From NCBI GenBank assembly GCA_047967505.1, contig CM106540.1: 64,000 nucleotides of DNA. One strand, written 5' to 3'. Below the pieces are notes generated by a model. The model was given only the letters and a program-made list of their open reading frames with translations, was not told the origin of the DNA and did no database searches. Of the stretch, positions 25,030 to 36,522 are shown piece by piece; position 1 is the first letter of the stretch; every line of letters starts with the position of its first letter. Source of the DNA: Dipteris shenzhenensis. Taxonomy: Eukaryota; Polypodiophyta; Polypodiopsida; Gleicheniales. The position numbers and the translations under genes were made by a program.

Positions 25030-26600
25030 GGGACTCATAAAGGCTCCAACTAGTCACAAAGCAATCCAAGAGCACGTTTAATTAGTGGTTTGAGTGCCTG
25101 GGGGAGTCTACTACAATGAGAAAGACAGTTATGGATAAAGGGATATCCCTTCCTATAGTTGGAGATGGAGAGAGGTAGATTGTTTCTCTTCTCCCTCTCC
25201 CTCCTTGGAACTTCTGGAGGCTATGGGCTCCTAAGGTTGTACGGGTGACAATGGACAACTAGATATCATAATTTTGGACAAAATAGATATGACACCCACT
25301 TTACAAGACCAAGGTTGGGGCTCCATGCAGGCACTATTCATTGCCACCAAGTCCAACTTTTGTACCAATCCATCATCCCTACTCGCATAGGTCTCCTTTT
25401 AGACAAAATATCATATCTATTTGTGCAATGTTATCCATCACTCCAATATCTATTTGCACATGGATCTAGAATCATAAACTAGTTTTAAAATAGTCTAGCA
25501 ACAGTCTCAAAGCAATTCACCAATCAGCCAAAAAGTAGTCTCAAAGCAATTCATTATGGCTTCAACCATTTACAAACTAGTCTCAAAGCAGTCACAAAAC
25601 TATCTAGCAGTAGTCCATCATGGCTCCAACTAGCCTACAAATCATTCTCAAAAATACATCTCAAAACAGTCGAAAAGTGCAAGTAGTTCATCATGGGCCC
25701 AAGAAGCAATAAAGTGGTCTCAAAGTAGTCTTAAACCTATTTAAAAGAGGGTTAGCTTGGTGGCTTGACTACTTGGGAGACTTTTCATTGCATCCAAAAG
25801 GGGTCCAAAAGCAAGTTTAGTTGGTGGTTTGATTGCTTGGGGAGTCTATATAGTCCTAGGCTATCACAAATGAGTGTTGAAGTAGTCAAAAAATCCAATT
25901 CACTTAGTGTTTTGGTTGCTTGGGGGAACTCCCCACATGGCCTCAAGAAGCTACAAAGCAGTCAAAAAGAGCCCAAAATTGGTAGCTTTATTGCATATGC
26001 TCTTCATTGTGGACCCTGGCAGCCGCAAAGAATCCTCAAAGTAGTCAGATGCACCTCAATCCAAAAGGTGGCAAAGCAATCCAAAATCAGGTTAACTTGG
26101 TGGTCTGATTGTTTGGGGGTGCCAACATGGCCCCAAGAAATCACAAAGTAGAGTCAAACAAATGAAAAAGCACATAGAATCGGTAGCTTGATTGCTTGGG
26201 GGACTCATCATGGCCCCAACAAGCCACAAAGTAGTCTCTAAGTAGTCAAAAGCACCTCCTCTTATGTTTTTTCTACTTGATGAACTCATCAATGCCCCAA
26301 GTGGTCACATATCAAAGCAATAAAAAAGCAAGTTCACTACGTAGAATCATAATTCTTTGCTTAGGGAACTAGTCATCCTCCTAAGCACTCAAAAAATATT
26401 AGAAAATCACCTAAAATTGGTAGCTTTATTTTTTGGAGACCCAACATGCCCCAAAGTAGCTACAAAGCAATCCAAAATTAGTCTAAAAGCAGGTTTTCCC
26501 TTGGTGGTTTAATGGGCTTGGCAAAGTTATCACCCTCACAGTTCACAACATAGTCACAAAGCACCCACTCATCATGGGCCCTAGCATTCACAAAAGTCAC
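25030..26600. repeat. Long degenerate tandem repeat array
   Basis: Units contain variants of TTGRTTGCTTGGGGGACTC, CATGGCCCCAASAAGC, ACAAAGYAGTC and CAAAAG. Spacing is irregular (about 100-160 bases) and divergence high. At least nine recognisable GCTTGGGGGA-like or TACTTGGGAGA-like cores occur. ORFs here are repeat translations. Confidence 0.7.
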
Positions 26601-26805
26601 CATGCCACCTAGAGAGACAATGAATGTCTAAACTCCTTTTGTGTCTATTGGAAGTACCCAATAGCAATCCCATGAATGCTACAAAGAAGCGAGGGCACTA
26701 GGCATGAGGTTCCTCGAGAAGATGGATAGGGTTAGAATTCATGTTGCTTTTTCTTCCTATCCTCTTATGACAGACATCTTTCTTATTGGGGGACAACCAT
26801 GTTTC

Positions 26806-27416
26806 CTAAGTCCCAGACCGAAGGGAGCATGTACCACATCCTGATTGAGGTGGTAGGTGTGGGGAGTGCCTGTTGCATCTCATAGGATGCCCACATTGGT
26901 GTTGCTGTTGTATGCCTGGAGGAACTCTCCTAAGAGTTTCACATCCAAGTGGCACGGAAGGCATTTTGTCACTCTCTTTAGGCCTGCAATTATGAGTGCA
27001 TCTTGCATCTCTAGCTCCTAAGGTGCTACATAGGCTACCAAGGTGTGGTAATGGAGGGTGTAGTCGTGACCCTGGTAGGCGAAGCACAAGTGAACAACGC
27101 CTATGTCTAATTCCTTTAGCCAGGCTTCTTCGAGTGGTGAGTGCGATTGGAAGCACACGACCTTGTATTCACCTTCTGTGGGGGTCAGGGTGCAATTTCT
27201 TGATCTTGAAGGGGGCATGCCTATCATCGCTATCACACCCTCCTGGGTGATTTGTCTCTTGGACACTTCCTCCTCCCCTTGCAAATCTTCAATGGGGAAT
27301 TCAGAGGGCATGTGTATTGTTGCCGAAGGCATTAGAGGGGCCAGTGGCCTGTGGAATATGGCAGGGCGGAGTCCCAGTTCCATCTCGAATTCAAAGAATT
27401 CATTTTCGGGATCCAT
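26806..27416 (-). pseudogene. Unrecognised broken reading frame
   Basis: A frame of 132 codons opens at 27416 (MDPENEFFEFEMELG). It continues in the same direction through a TAG and a frame change into DVKLLGEFLQAYNSNTNVG and YHLNQDVVHAPFGL, with an in-frame TGA between. It reads like real but eroded protein sequence. It sits next to a minisatellite related to that in the gypsy leader, so it may belong to a retroelement, but I cannot assign a domain. Confidence 0.35.
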
Positions 27417-27599
27417 AGGGAAGAGTAGGGGTAACTAAGTAACAAGGGAATCAGTGGAAGAGGAAGAGTGGGAGGACATAAACAGAGTATGTTGGATGGC
27501 AATGGAAGAGGGTAGGAGGCTGTGAGAATTTTGAGAAAATTTTACAAGAGTCTGGGGAAAACTGCTATGGCAAGGACCTGGTCTAATAGGGCCTGTTTA

Positions 27600-28140
27600 T
27601 ATAGATTTTGTATCCCCACAGCCAGCGGGACCTTCAGATGGTGATAGTCGGCAGGGTATGGGATGGCATTGGTCGATGGAGTATGACGATGGTGACGGTT
27701 GGTGTGATATGGAGATGGCCCATGACCAGCATGATTCTTCGATGGCATCGGTCGGTGTGATAAGATTTTGGCGATGACCAGTGTGATATGGAGATGGCAC
27801 GACCGACGTGATTCTTCAATGGCAACGGTCGGTGAAGTATGGAGATGGCCGCAACCAACATGATTCTTCGATGGCAACGGTCGGCAGAGTATGGAGATGA
27901 CCACCACAACCATCGTGATTCTTTGATGGCATCGGTTGGCAGAGTACGGAGACAGTGATGGTCGGTGGAGTATGAAGATGGTGACGGTCGGTGGAGTATG
28001 GAGACGGTGATGGTTGGCAGAGTATGGAGATGGCGACGGTCGACGGGGTATCATTTTGGTAATGACCGGTGGGATATGTCGATGGCGACGGTCGGTGGGA
28101 TAACTCCATAGCCATGACCAGCAGGATACTGCTTGTGTAG
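27600..28140. repeat. Minisatellite with GACGGTCGGTGG(G/A) core
   Basis: A unit of about 27-31 bases (GTATGGAGATGG, YGACGGTCGGYGGA) is repeated about 15 times with variation. A 222-codon minus ORF over it is a by-product. A related, more diverged array lies at 44560-45130. Confidence 0.85.
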
Positions 28141-28499
28141 AGAACAAAAAGAGGGGTAAAATGTGCAGGAGTGGGAAGGTGAGTGGGAGATAGGAACTAG
28201 TGGAGTGCACCTATGTGGTGTGGGATGGATTGTGAGGCCAGAGTGCAAGGTGGTGAAAAAATGCAAAAAGGGAAGCACTGTCCCTAATCACCTAGTGTTG
28301 ATCGTGGATGTACATGCGCATGTGTGTTGGGTAGTGACTTGTGGGCTATGGGTGCATCGGGTGATATTCCTACCGTACTGACTCACCTAGACCTGGACTC
28401 AATGATTATGAGGATTGCGGTGTGGACGGACGCCATGCTGCCGCATAGCATGTTAAAAGATAGAGAGTAAGTTTCTAGCTTGTTTTTACCTTGGATGCC

Positions 28500-29850
28500 A
28501 GTCTGATGCCAAAGGCACATTGTCGTTGTGATTAGTTGTCACGGAATGGTTTGTTGTCATGGGGGAAGCAGGTTCTTGTGTGACCACCCTTGGCACAGAC
28601 CCTTGCTTTTGTGAGTAGAACGGTAAGTATCATTTGCTTATGCTGTCTGAGCTTAACATTATGGGCTCTGGCTTCTTCAATGGCCTAGTGTTTCATATTT
28701 GCTACCTTGGCCTTGAGTTCTTTTTCTCTATGGATGGATTGAAGGGTAGAGAGCCTAAGTGGCCCATAGTATCTTTTTAATTTTCTCCCGTTAAGGTAGC
28801 CATCCATTTTTGTCCCATCAAGGGTGGCTATTTGGCACGCCCCTTGTGGAGTGATCTCAACCACGTGCTAGGGACCCATACCTTGGTACTTGAGCTTGCA
28901 CTTGGTATTGTGGACACTATAGAGGAGTGCTAAATCCCCCTCTGCCAAGTCCTTGTTCTTGAGGTTGTGGTTGAACCACTTTTTGCATCGAGCCTTTTCT
29001 ACCCAAAGAGTGTAGGCTGCACACAACCTTGTCCCTTCTAACCTTTCGAGGTCAACTAGCCATTCTACTAACGCATTCTTTGTAAGTCTTTCCTTAACAG
29101 CGGTAAGGTGGAGGCTAGGCACTACATACTCCATTGGCATCACCGCCTCCACTCCAAAGGCTAAGGTGAAGGGGGTACAATGCGTGGCCACCTTGTAGGA
29201 TGTTCTGTAGGCCCATAACGTTTCTATGAGCTTATGCTCCTAGTCGGTACGACTGGCCTCTACTGTACAGGTGATGATCTTACAACAAGTTTTATTGGAG
29301 CTCTCAGCCAAGCCATTTTCCCTAGGTTATTATGGCATTGACTTCCTATGTATGATCATAAGCTCACTAGTTAGGATTGCTATCGTCTCATTGAGGAAAC
29401 GAGTTCCTCAGTCACTCACTAACTCCAAGGGACGTTTTAACTGCATGATGACTTGTTCATATAAGAATTTGGCAGTGGATCTCGCATTGACCTTCATGGT
29501 GGCTCTCCCTTCTACCCACTTGGTGAAGTAATCGATGGCCAAGATGATGTATTTGGCCCCAGTTCCCTAGCTGATGTTGGGCTTATGTATCCAATAAAAT
29601 TGATGCCCCATTTCTCGAAGGGTTGATCGGTCAAGATTCCGGTCAAGGGCATCATGTCCACCTTATGTGTGATTTGGATACGCTGGCAAGGGTCGCACCG
29701 TTTGATGAATTCGACCATGTCTCTGAAGAGAGTTGACCACCAAAGGCCAGCTTGGAGCACCTTATGTGCTGTAACATCAGTAGCCAATGACCTCCTATGA
29801 TTCCCGAGTAGGATTCCTCAAGCACATTAATGTCTTTGTGCTCGCACACA
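28500..29850 (-). pseudogene. Gypsy integrase (zinc-binding, core and C-terminal parts)
   Basis: From right to left: an H-x-H-C-C type zinc finger (GGH, KVLQAGLWW, RCDPCQRIQ; 29650-29830), then PFEKWGINFIG, KYIILAIDYFTKWVE (across a frameshift near 29568), an ELVSD-stop-GTRFLNE stretch near 29410, ENGLAESSNK after TAATAA (about 29327), LWAYRTSYK, and the C-terminal region FGVEAVMPMEYVVPSL to EGDLALLYS (28868-29191). It continues weakly to about 28490. It would join element cDNA to the host genome; with at least five stops it is dead. Confidence 0.75.
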
Positions 29851-29899
29851 CATCTTTGTAGGATGCCATCCTTGCCCTTGCTGTATAGTTAGATTGCTA

Positions 29900-30328
29900 T
29901 CAGAGCTGATATGGCGCTGCGTCCTTAATGAGTTTGCAGGCTCTATCCTTCTTAAGGGCCTGGCCAAGGGGTAGGTCATTGGCTAGGTAGTGAGACTGAC
30001 TACCAATCTCAGCGGCCCATTCAGGTATGATGTCAAGGAAGAAGAGAGAAGCATTAGGAAGGTCATCTTCAACTCCCATTGGAGCTTCACCATTGGGAAT
30101 TCTCGACAGGTGGTCAGCTAGGACATGGGTTTTTCCTTTATGTACAACAATTGTGAAGTCGAACTCCAAAAGGATTAGCATCCATGTGTCTAATCATGCA
30201 AGGCTTGTTGACCAAGTATAACAATTCTTGGTGGTCCTCAAAGAAGACAAACTTGTTAGCCAACAAGTAGTGCCTGAACTTCTTGACTACATAGACCATG
30301 GCTAGACCTTCCCTCTCGGTTGTGGTGT
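29900..30328 (-). pseudogene. Gypsy RNase H, distal part
   Basis: TTTEREGLAMVYVVKKFRHY and FFEDHQELLYLVNKP, then LLEFDFTIVVHKGKTHVLADH and LSRIPNG, are typical of the gypsy RNase H and its linker to integrase. The domain is cut at 30329 by the Copia insertion. Its preceding residues (YQLNEAEV) resume at 37362 on the far side. Confidence 0.8.
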
Positions 30329-30333
30329 AGTTA
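30329..30333. repeat. Target-site duplication AGTTA, left copy
   Basis: It matches 37357-37361 exactly. Five bases is the usual Copia target duplication. Confidence 0.9.
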
Positions 30334-30590
30334 TGTTGAGAGTTCACAGTCAACATCATGTGATCATGTGTGCATAGCACCATCACGTGATCATATGTGC
30401 ATAGCACTAACCTTATAGAGTGCTATAAAGGAAAGGGTTATATCCCCTAACCCTAACCCTAAATGGGTTTGTATATAGTCTATTTTTTCAACTAAATCTA
30501 GTGTACAGTTAGTCATTTGTGTGGTGCTCTCTACCTGTGCCCTCTCTCCTCATCTCCACTCTTCTCCTCTCCCCTCTTCATATTTTGTCA
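30334..30590 (+). repeat. Copia 5' LTR, 257 bases
   Basis: TG...CA ends. It contains a duplicated ATCAYGTGATCATRTGTGCA with CACGTG-like cores, a TATAAAG box near 30423, and the telomere-like CCCTAACCCTAACCCTAAA at about 30452. A CT-rich stretch precedes the 3' end. Confidence 0.92.
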
Positions 30591-30605
30591 TGGTATCAGT
30601 GCTCC
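30591..30605 (+). other. Primer binding site, initiator tRNA-Met type
   Basis: TGGTATCAGTGCTCC directly follows the 5' LTR. The plant consensus complementary to tRNA-iMet is TGGTATCAGAGC, so there is one mismatch in the first twelve bases. Confidence 0.85.
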
Positions 30606-33335
30606 CTTGCCTTCCGCTGAGGCATTGAGATCATTGTGAGAGAGATTGAGAGACCGAGTTTTCTCTTCCGTTAGAGAAAAATTCCGTTGAGTGATAGAGA
30701 AATTTCAATCCACTATTCTTTCTTTGAGTGAGAGAGAATTCTTTTGATTATTATAAAATTCTGTTGAGTGATAGAGAAATTTCCGTCCACTATTCTTTCT
30801 TTGAGTGAGAGAGAGAGTTCTTTCGATTATTCTGTGAGAGAAATCTTCTAAAAGAGAGCGTTCTTTGAGTGCAATTTCATTGAGAGGAAGATAAAGATCT
30901 GTTTTCATTCTGTGAGAGATCAAGCTTCCAAGGCGACCTCAATGGCAAGCTTCTATAGTGTTAGTTTTTTTACCTTAGCTTCACAGCCTCCTAAAGCTCA
31001 TTTGGACGGCCGAATTCTTCTCAGAAATCGGAAGCCTTTGCAAGGCCTTCCAAGCTCCAGTGCTGTGTCTCCAAACGAGCTACGGGCTACGTCGTTTGCA
31101 AGCTCTTCATCAACGGGACGCCATTGAATGCGCCTTCTCAACGGGATGTTGGGAAGGCTGCTCAATGCAGTAGGGCGAGCAAATCTTCATGGAAACCGAC
31201 CACTTCACAACAGACGAGTAGCAATGCATAGCAAGGTGGAGCCCCTCCCAAGTCTTCCTTCTTGCCACCGCGATATTCTCACAAGAACATTCAGCATCCT
31301 CAGCCTTGCAGTGGCTCTTCTACTGACTTTAAGCTACTGAGCTTCAAACAACTGTTAAGCGTGCCTACGAGCTCTAGTGCCCCTTGACTGCTCATGGGCC
31401 ATTCTCTCCAAGCAACTACCAGCCTCTCCAAGCGATAGCGCTCCACTACACGCAAGCAATCAACGACGGAATCGACTTCTACTACTATTTTAGGAGCTTT
31501 GCTCGCTAGTCATGAACTTCTGAAACATAGCCTTCTAAGGCTCCAATAGCCAATGCAGTCAAGAGGAGATGAGCTCCTGCTCAATGCCAACAACTGCCAC
31601 CAGCTCCAGCCCCAGTTTAAGCTCCAGTTACTCAAGCGCCAAACAACCCTGTTGCTCTAAGTTCTATAGCCAGCCGCCTATGAATCCAAGGACTCCTACA
31701 ATGCCTCCACAAGCTATGCAACTCTACAGCCAGCCACGACAATAGCACACAACTCACCGGCTCCTTTCAAGCCCTTTTGCATAGCACACAGCCAATTGTT
31801 AGCGTTCAAGCCTTGAGCTCCATTGAAGGCTCCTTGCTCCAAACGCAAACTCCAGCGTATCAAGCGGCCTCTACATTCCAATGCCCATGCCCAACTCCTT
31901 GATCGCACAGTGCCACAACCCACAGCCTTCAATGAGGCATCGACACAGCCACGGCTCCATGCTCCCAGCGAGCATTGCTCTCTTTCCAATAGCAACGATG
32001 ACTCCATCGATGGAATCATCAAGATTCCAGAGCATCCCAAGATTTCATCGAATCTTAAAAAGATTTTGGTGGCCCTCATCCAAACACGTGGCAGGATAAG
32101 GTCACCACCCTAAAGCCTAAATCAAGTACTAGCCACGTGGCACCTGATCTACCACATCACCCTTTTGCCACATCAGCTTACCTTCCACATGTCCCCTTAT
32201 CTACCAGCTCAGCATTGCCAGCTCAGTAGTACACACATCAACTTGCCACATCACCTTATTTGCCATGTCATCTACCATAATGGCAGCCACATCACCACCA
32301 ATTGCCACATCATCAATGCCATGTCACTTATGCCACATCATCTGCCACGTTACATGTGCCATGTCATCTGTTGACATCATCATTTGTGCAACCTCAGCAG
32401 TGCCACCTCAGCTATCCAATCAGCACTGACCTCTTCAGGCACACAGAGTGCTCCACAGTCACTTCATGTGACCACTCCTACCACCTCAGCACAGGGCTCC
32501 ATTGGCACACCTCTTGCTAGGCACAATGCCACATCACATTGCATGTGACCCACAGTGACACATCATCATTAAGCACCATTTGCACTCCTTTTGCCCCTCC
32601 ACCTAGATCAAGTCGTATCTCTTGATCCAAGAAGAATTTGAGGGCACTCCAAAAAGGAAAGTCGCTCGTTTTTTTGTGCTCTACACGGTCGTCACATCAC
32701 GTGCACATTTTGATGCAAGTTACATTCACATTTGAGCCTCGCTAACAAAACCACTTCCTTCACGGACATTTGCCTCTACATCGACGCATCTAACCCAGCA
32801 CTTAAAAAGAACAAAAGAAAAGGAATTATTTGTTGTTCTTTCATCGATCAATGGTTGGTATAGATCTAGATCGCCATAGAGGGGATGCTTTGAATTTCCC
32901 CAAGTTGCCAATCTAAGCCATGCCAAAAATTCCCAACTAGTACCTACTCGGAGTCAGTCCATATGCTCACATACGGTTTCACATCATTACATTACCTGAA
33001 ACCTTACGTTCATCAGTTCAGTGAGTAGACTTCAAAGAGTACAGAGGAATTGCAGATTGTTTCAGTGGGAAAATAGCACTTGATTTCAAACACACATGCC
33101 ACCATTGTAAAGCCTATTCGGCTATCTCATGGCATCGTGCACATCATTTCAGCCTTGTAAAGCCTCTTGGCTATTCCCGGCATCATTGCCACAAGCCTTG
33201 TAATACAGATCAGATTTTATACATTGCAGTTCTATCTTCACTGATGGTTCAAAGATTTCACTTGGCATAGTTAGTGTATTTGCAATTGATTCATACAGAG
33301 ATTTTCACGACACTTTTGAGTACATTTCTTGCACC
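30606..33335 (+). other. Unusually long Copia leader between PBS and gag (2.7 kb)
   Basis: No Gag or pol similarity is seen here. It contains a duplicated block GAGTGATAGAGAAATTTC to TTTGAGTGAGAGAGA (about 30693 and 30769), two adjoining short ORFs (30912-31127, 31128-31340), and a GCCACATCA-rich degenerate repeat at 32150-32580. Most Copia elements have a leader of tens to a few hundred bases. The stretch may include captured or inserted DNA. Confidence 0.6.
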
Positions 33336-34452
33336 ATGTCGACTAGCAACCTCAATCTAGAGGCATCTGCTAAGTTAGACAACTCCAATTACACTACATG
33401 GAAATACCGAATGGAAACCATTCTTGTACTTCAGGATAAATGGGAGTATGTCGATGGGCAAGCCACTAGTAGCTTTACTCTATCTATTGTCATAGCACCA
33501 GCAATGGGATCTAGAATGGCATCTACAGCTACACAAACAGTTTTCACACCAGTAGCAGATCCTATCATTGCCCAAGCTCAGGTAAATTGGGATAAGAAAG
33601 ACAAGTATGCCTATCATTTGATCAAGCAGAATGTGAAGATGTCATGCTAGGATAGCTCAACACAGTCAAGACATTAAAAGAAGCATGGGATATGTTCACA
33701 GCTCTCTATGAGTCCAAGAACACATCCAGGATTATCACCCTGAGAAACCAGATCAACCAGAGTTTTCGCAACAGTAGTGAAACTAGTCATGCTTATGTAC
33801 TTCGCATAAAGGACTACAACAATCAACTTGCAGCAACAGGAGAGACTATGAACCCCACAGAAATGGTTCAAGTCATTCTGAATGGACTAGGAGAGGGACT
33901 AGGAGAGGGATACAAGAATCTAGTCCAAAGTATTGCCATCCAATAGCTAATTCCGACACTGGAAGAACTTTAGTCAGTTCTACTTGGTGAAGAACTCAGG
34001 ACTCAAGCCATTCAAGCACGTAAAGGTCATTCTAATGATCAGGCATTCACAACTTCAGACAGAAGCAGAGGCAAAGGTAGAGGTAGAGGTAGATCATATC
34101 AGAAAAGTGGTCATCATCAACAACAAAATCAAAGTCAGCATCAACATCAGCATCAACATCATCCTCAGCAACATCAGAATCAGCAAAGAGAGGAAATCAT
34201 TCCAATCGAGGAAGATTTCAAGGACGAGGGAATGCATCCACCAACATGTCAAACATTCAGTGCAACTACTGTCACAAGTTTGGACACTATGAAAGAGATT
34301 GCCGCAAGAAGCAGTACAACTAAGGCAGTCAATCTAGCAGTAATCGAGGGAATTCCCGAGGCAAAGGAAATCATCGTGGTGGACATTCTAGTCAGAGTCA
34401 TTTTGCAAATGAACATGGGAATATGTTTCTTGCAAGCAAGGAAATGCATTAG
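33336..34452 (+). pseudogene. Copia Gag with zinc knuckle
   Basis: It starts at ATG 33336 (MSTSNLNLEASAKLDNSNYT). The conserved KLDNSNYTTWKYRM and LKEAWDMFTALYESKN mark the gag/UBN2 region. A Gly/Arg and Gln/His-rich stretch follows. The CX2CX4HX4C knuckle (CNYCHKFGHYERDC) is at 34261-34302. Gag forms the cytoplasmic particle that packages element RNA. In-frame stops: TAG 33653, 33944, 33971 and 34450, and TAA 34321. A one-base loss near 33636 and a frame change near 34180-34200 break it further. A Gln codon at each stop would fit the flanking residues. Confidence 0.85.
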
Positions 34453-34526
34453 ACTGATACAGTGTACCTAGACATTGATTTCAATCCCAAAGAGGATTTC
34501 AGCTATCAAGTCGACCAAGTAGCACA

Positions 34527-35210
34527 ATGTATGGGGTTATGCCTCTTGATTTTATCCATACAGATGTATGGGGTTATGCCCAAACCCACAGCATCAATGG
34601 TTCGCTTTATTACTTGACTTTCATCGACAACTACAGCAGATATTGTTGGGTCTACTTTCTGAAAGAGAAATCTGAAGATTTTTTCCAAATTTCAAGAATT
34701 CAAAGCCATGGTAGAAAACCAGACAGGGAGAAAGATCAAGGTCATGAGATCAGACAGAGGAGATGAATACATGTCTTTAGCATTCATGAACTTTTGCAAA
34801 AATCATGACATTCGAAGACAATTCACATGTGCAGATACTCCTCAGCAGAATGCAAGAGCTGAAAGGAAAAATGGGACTTTAGCAGACAATGCTAGAACAA
34901 TGCTTAGTAAGTATCTTCCGAATCAGTATTGGGCAGAAGCAATAGCCACTGCAAACTATTTGCTTAATCAGCTTCCTACTGAACTGATACAGGGTATGAC
35001 TCCTTATGAAGCATTCACTGGACACAAGCCACACATTGGGCATCTCCGCATATTTGGTTGCATAGCATATGCCCACATATATGATGATCATCACAGGAAA
35101 TTGGATGCAAAGTCACGCAAATGCATCATGGTTGGCTACAGTGAAGAAAGAAAGCATACAAATTGTATGATCCCATCAACCGCAAGGCCATTATCTCCAA
35201 AGACGTAATC
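34527..35210 (+). pseudogene. Copia integrase core
   Basis: The catalytic triad is visible: D in DFIHTDVWG, D in MRSDRGDEYMS, E in PQQNARAERKNG. LPTELIQGMTPYEAFTGHKP and RKLDAKSRKCIMVGYS follow, as in Copia integrases. Frameshifts lie near 34683 and 35150. Upstream, the usual D-S/T-G protease and the GAG-pre-integrase segment are missing: only about 220 bases separate the zinc knuckle from the integrase. The 16-mer TGTATGGGGTTATGCC occurs twice at that junction (34526 and 34565). Confidence 0.85.
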
Positions 35211-36500
35211 TTTGATGAGGAATCAGAATGGAAAACCTCACCTACACAGGGGATAGAAGCATCGACTTCACAATCATCTATAGAACAGGTTGATGAAGAA
35301 GAGCAAGAATTGCCAACAACACCCCAAGCAGAGCCACAGTAGCTCAGACAGTCTACTAGGGAAAGCAAACCACCAGCCAGATTGACATATGCTAAGAAAG
35401 GCAAAGCAATTCAAGTGGAAACCACCAACTACGCTCTTATGACTACCATCATGGCTACAGAAGAGCCAGTGTACTTTGAAGACGCAGTAGATAAGCCAGA
35501 ATGGCAAACTGCTATGAATGAAGAAATGGATGCTTTGTATAAGAATAATACTTGGAAATTATGCGACCTTCCACTAGGAAAGAAAACCATAGCAAAGAAA
35601 TGGGTATACAAAGTGAAGTACAATCTAGATGGTAGTATTCAGAGATACAAAGCCAGACTAGTTGCAAAAGGATTTGCACAACAATATGGTTAGGACTATG
35701 ATGAGACTTATGCTCTAGTAGCAAAGATGGATTCAATACGGTTCTTGATATCTTCAGTGACACTCAGCAGATGGAATGTGTATTAGCTCGATGTCAAGAA
35801 TGCATTTCTCAATGGTTATCTAGATGAGGAATTCTACATGCAATAATCAGCAGGTTTTGTTGAACCTGGAAAGGAGAATAAGGTTTGCCATCTCAAGAAA
35901 AGTCTCTACGGCTTAAAGCAAGCACACAGAAGTTGGTACAGTACAATCGACAAGTATTTTGTTGATCTGGGATACATGAAGTCCAATGCAGATCATACTC
36001 TCTACTACAAAGTCCAAGAGGAAGGCATTACTATTGCACTTTTGTACGTAGATGATCTGATTGTGATAGGAAGCAAGGATAGCTTCATCAAAAAACTAAA
36101 ACAAGACTTATCCGCAGAGTTCGACATGAAAGATCTTGGACTTATGCACTATTTTCTTGGAATTGAGTTCTAGAGAGATTCAGATAGCACATTTATGAGT
36201 AAGCTCAAGTATGTTGACTGTCTCCTGAAGAAGTTTCATATGGCAGATTGCAAGATTGTAGCCACTCCCATGGAACAGATTTTAAAACTTACTAAAGATT
36301 TAGAAAAGCCTACAGTCAATGACAGATACTACAGGTAGCTCATTGGATCTCTTATATATCTGGCAATCACACTGCCAGATATTTGTTATGCAGTAAGCTC
36401 ACTAGCATAGTTTATGGCAAATCCAAAACACTCTCACTGGAATGTAGCCAAAAGGGTCTTGAGATACATAAGAGGTACAAGACAGTTTGGGATAGAATAC
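35211..36500 (+). pseudogene. Copia reverse transcriptase
   Basis: A long frame reads WQTAMNEEMDALYKNNTW, KKWVYKVKYNLDGS, YKARLVAKGFAQQYG, LDVKNAFLNG, CHLKKSLYGLKQAHRSWY and the catalytic LLYVDDLIVIG (near 36045), then MHYFLGIEF. It would copy element RNA to DNA. Stops in this one frame: TAG 35340, 35691, 35784, 36171, 36336 and 36408, and TAA 35844. Most sit where Copia families usually have or tolerate Gln (for example before LDVKNAFLNG and LIGSLIYL). No TGA occurs. Apart from these stops the frame runs unbroken for about 1.2 kb. Confidence 0.9.
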
Positions 36501-36522
36501 AGAGGAAGTCATCCACGGTTAA

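Noticed and set aside
25030-26600. CRISPR-like array from regularly recurring GCTTGGGGGACTC words
   Set aside because: Spacing is irregular, repeats are diverged, and the context is a plant nuclear genome.
27542-28278. Minus-strand ORF of 222 codons
   Set aside because: It covers the GACGGTCGG minisatellite; the His/Pro/Ser repeats in the protein follow the DNA repeat.
30452-30475. True interstitial telomere
   Set aside because: Only three units, and the same motif sits at the same place in the other LTR, so it belongs to the element.
31714-32113. Overlapping ORFs of 72-121 codons on both strands in the Copia leader
   Set aside because: No family motif, both strands equally open, and composition without coding bias that I can see.
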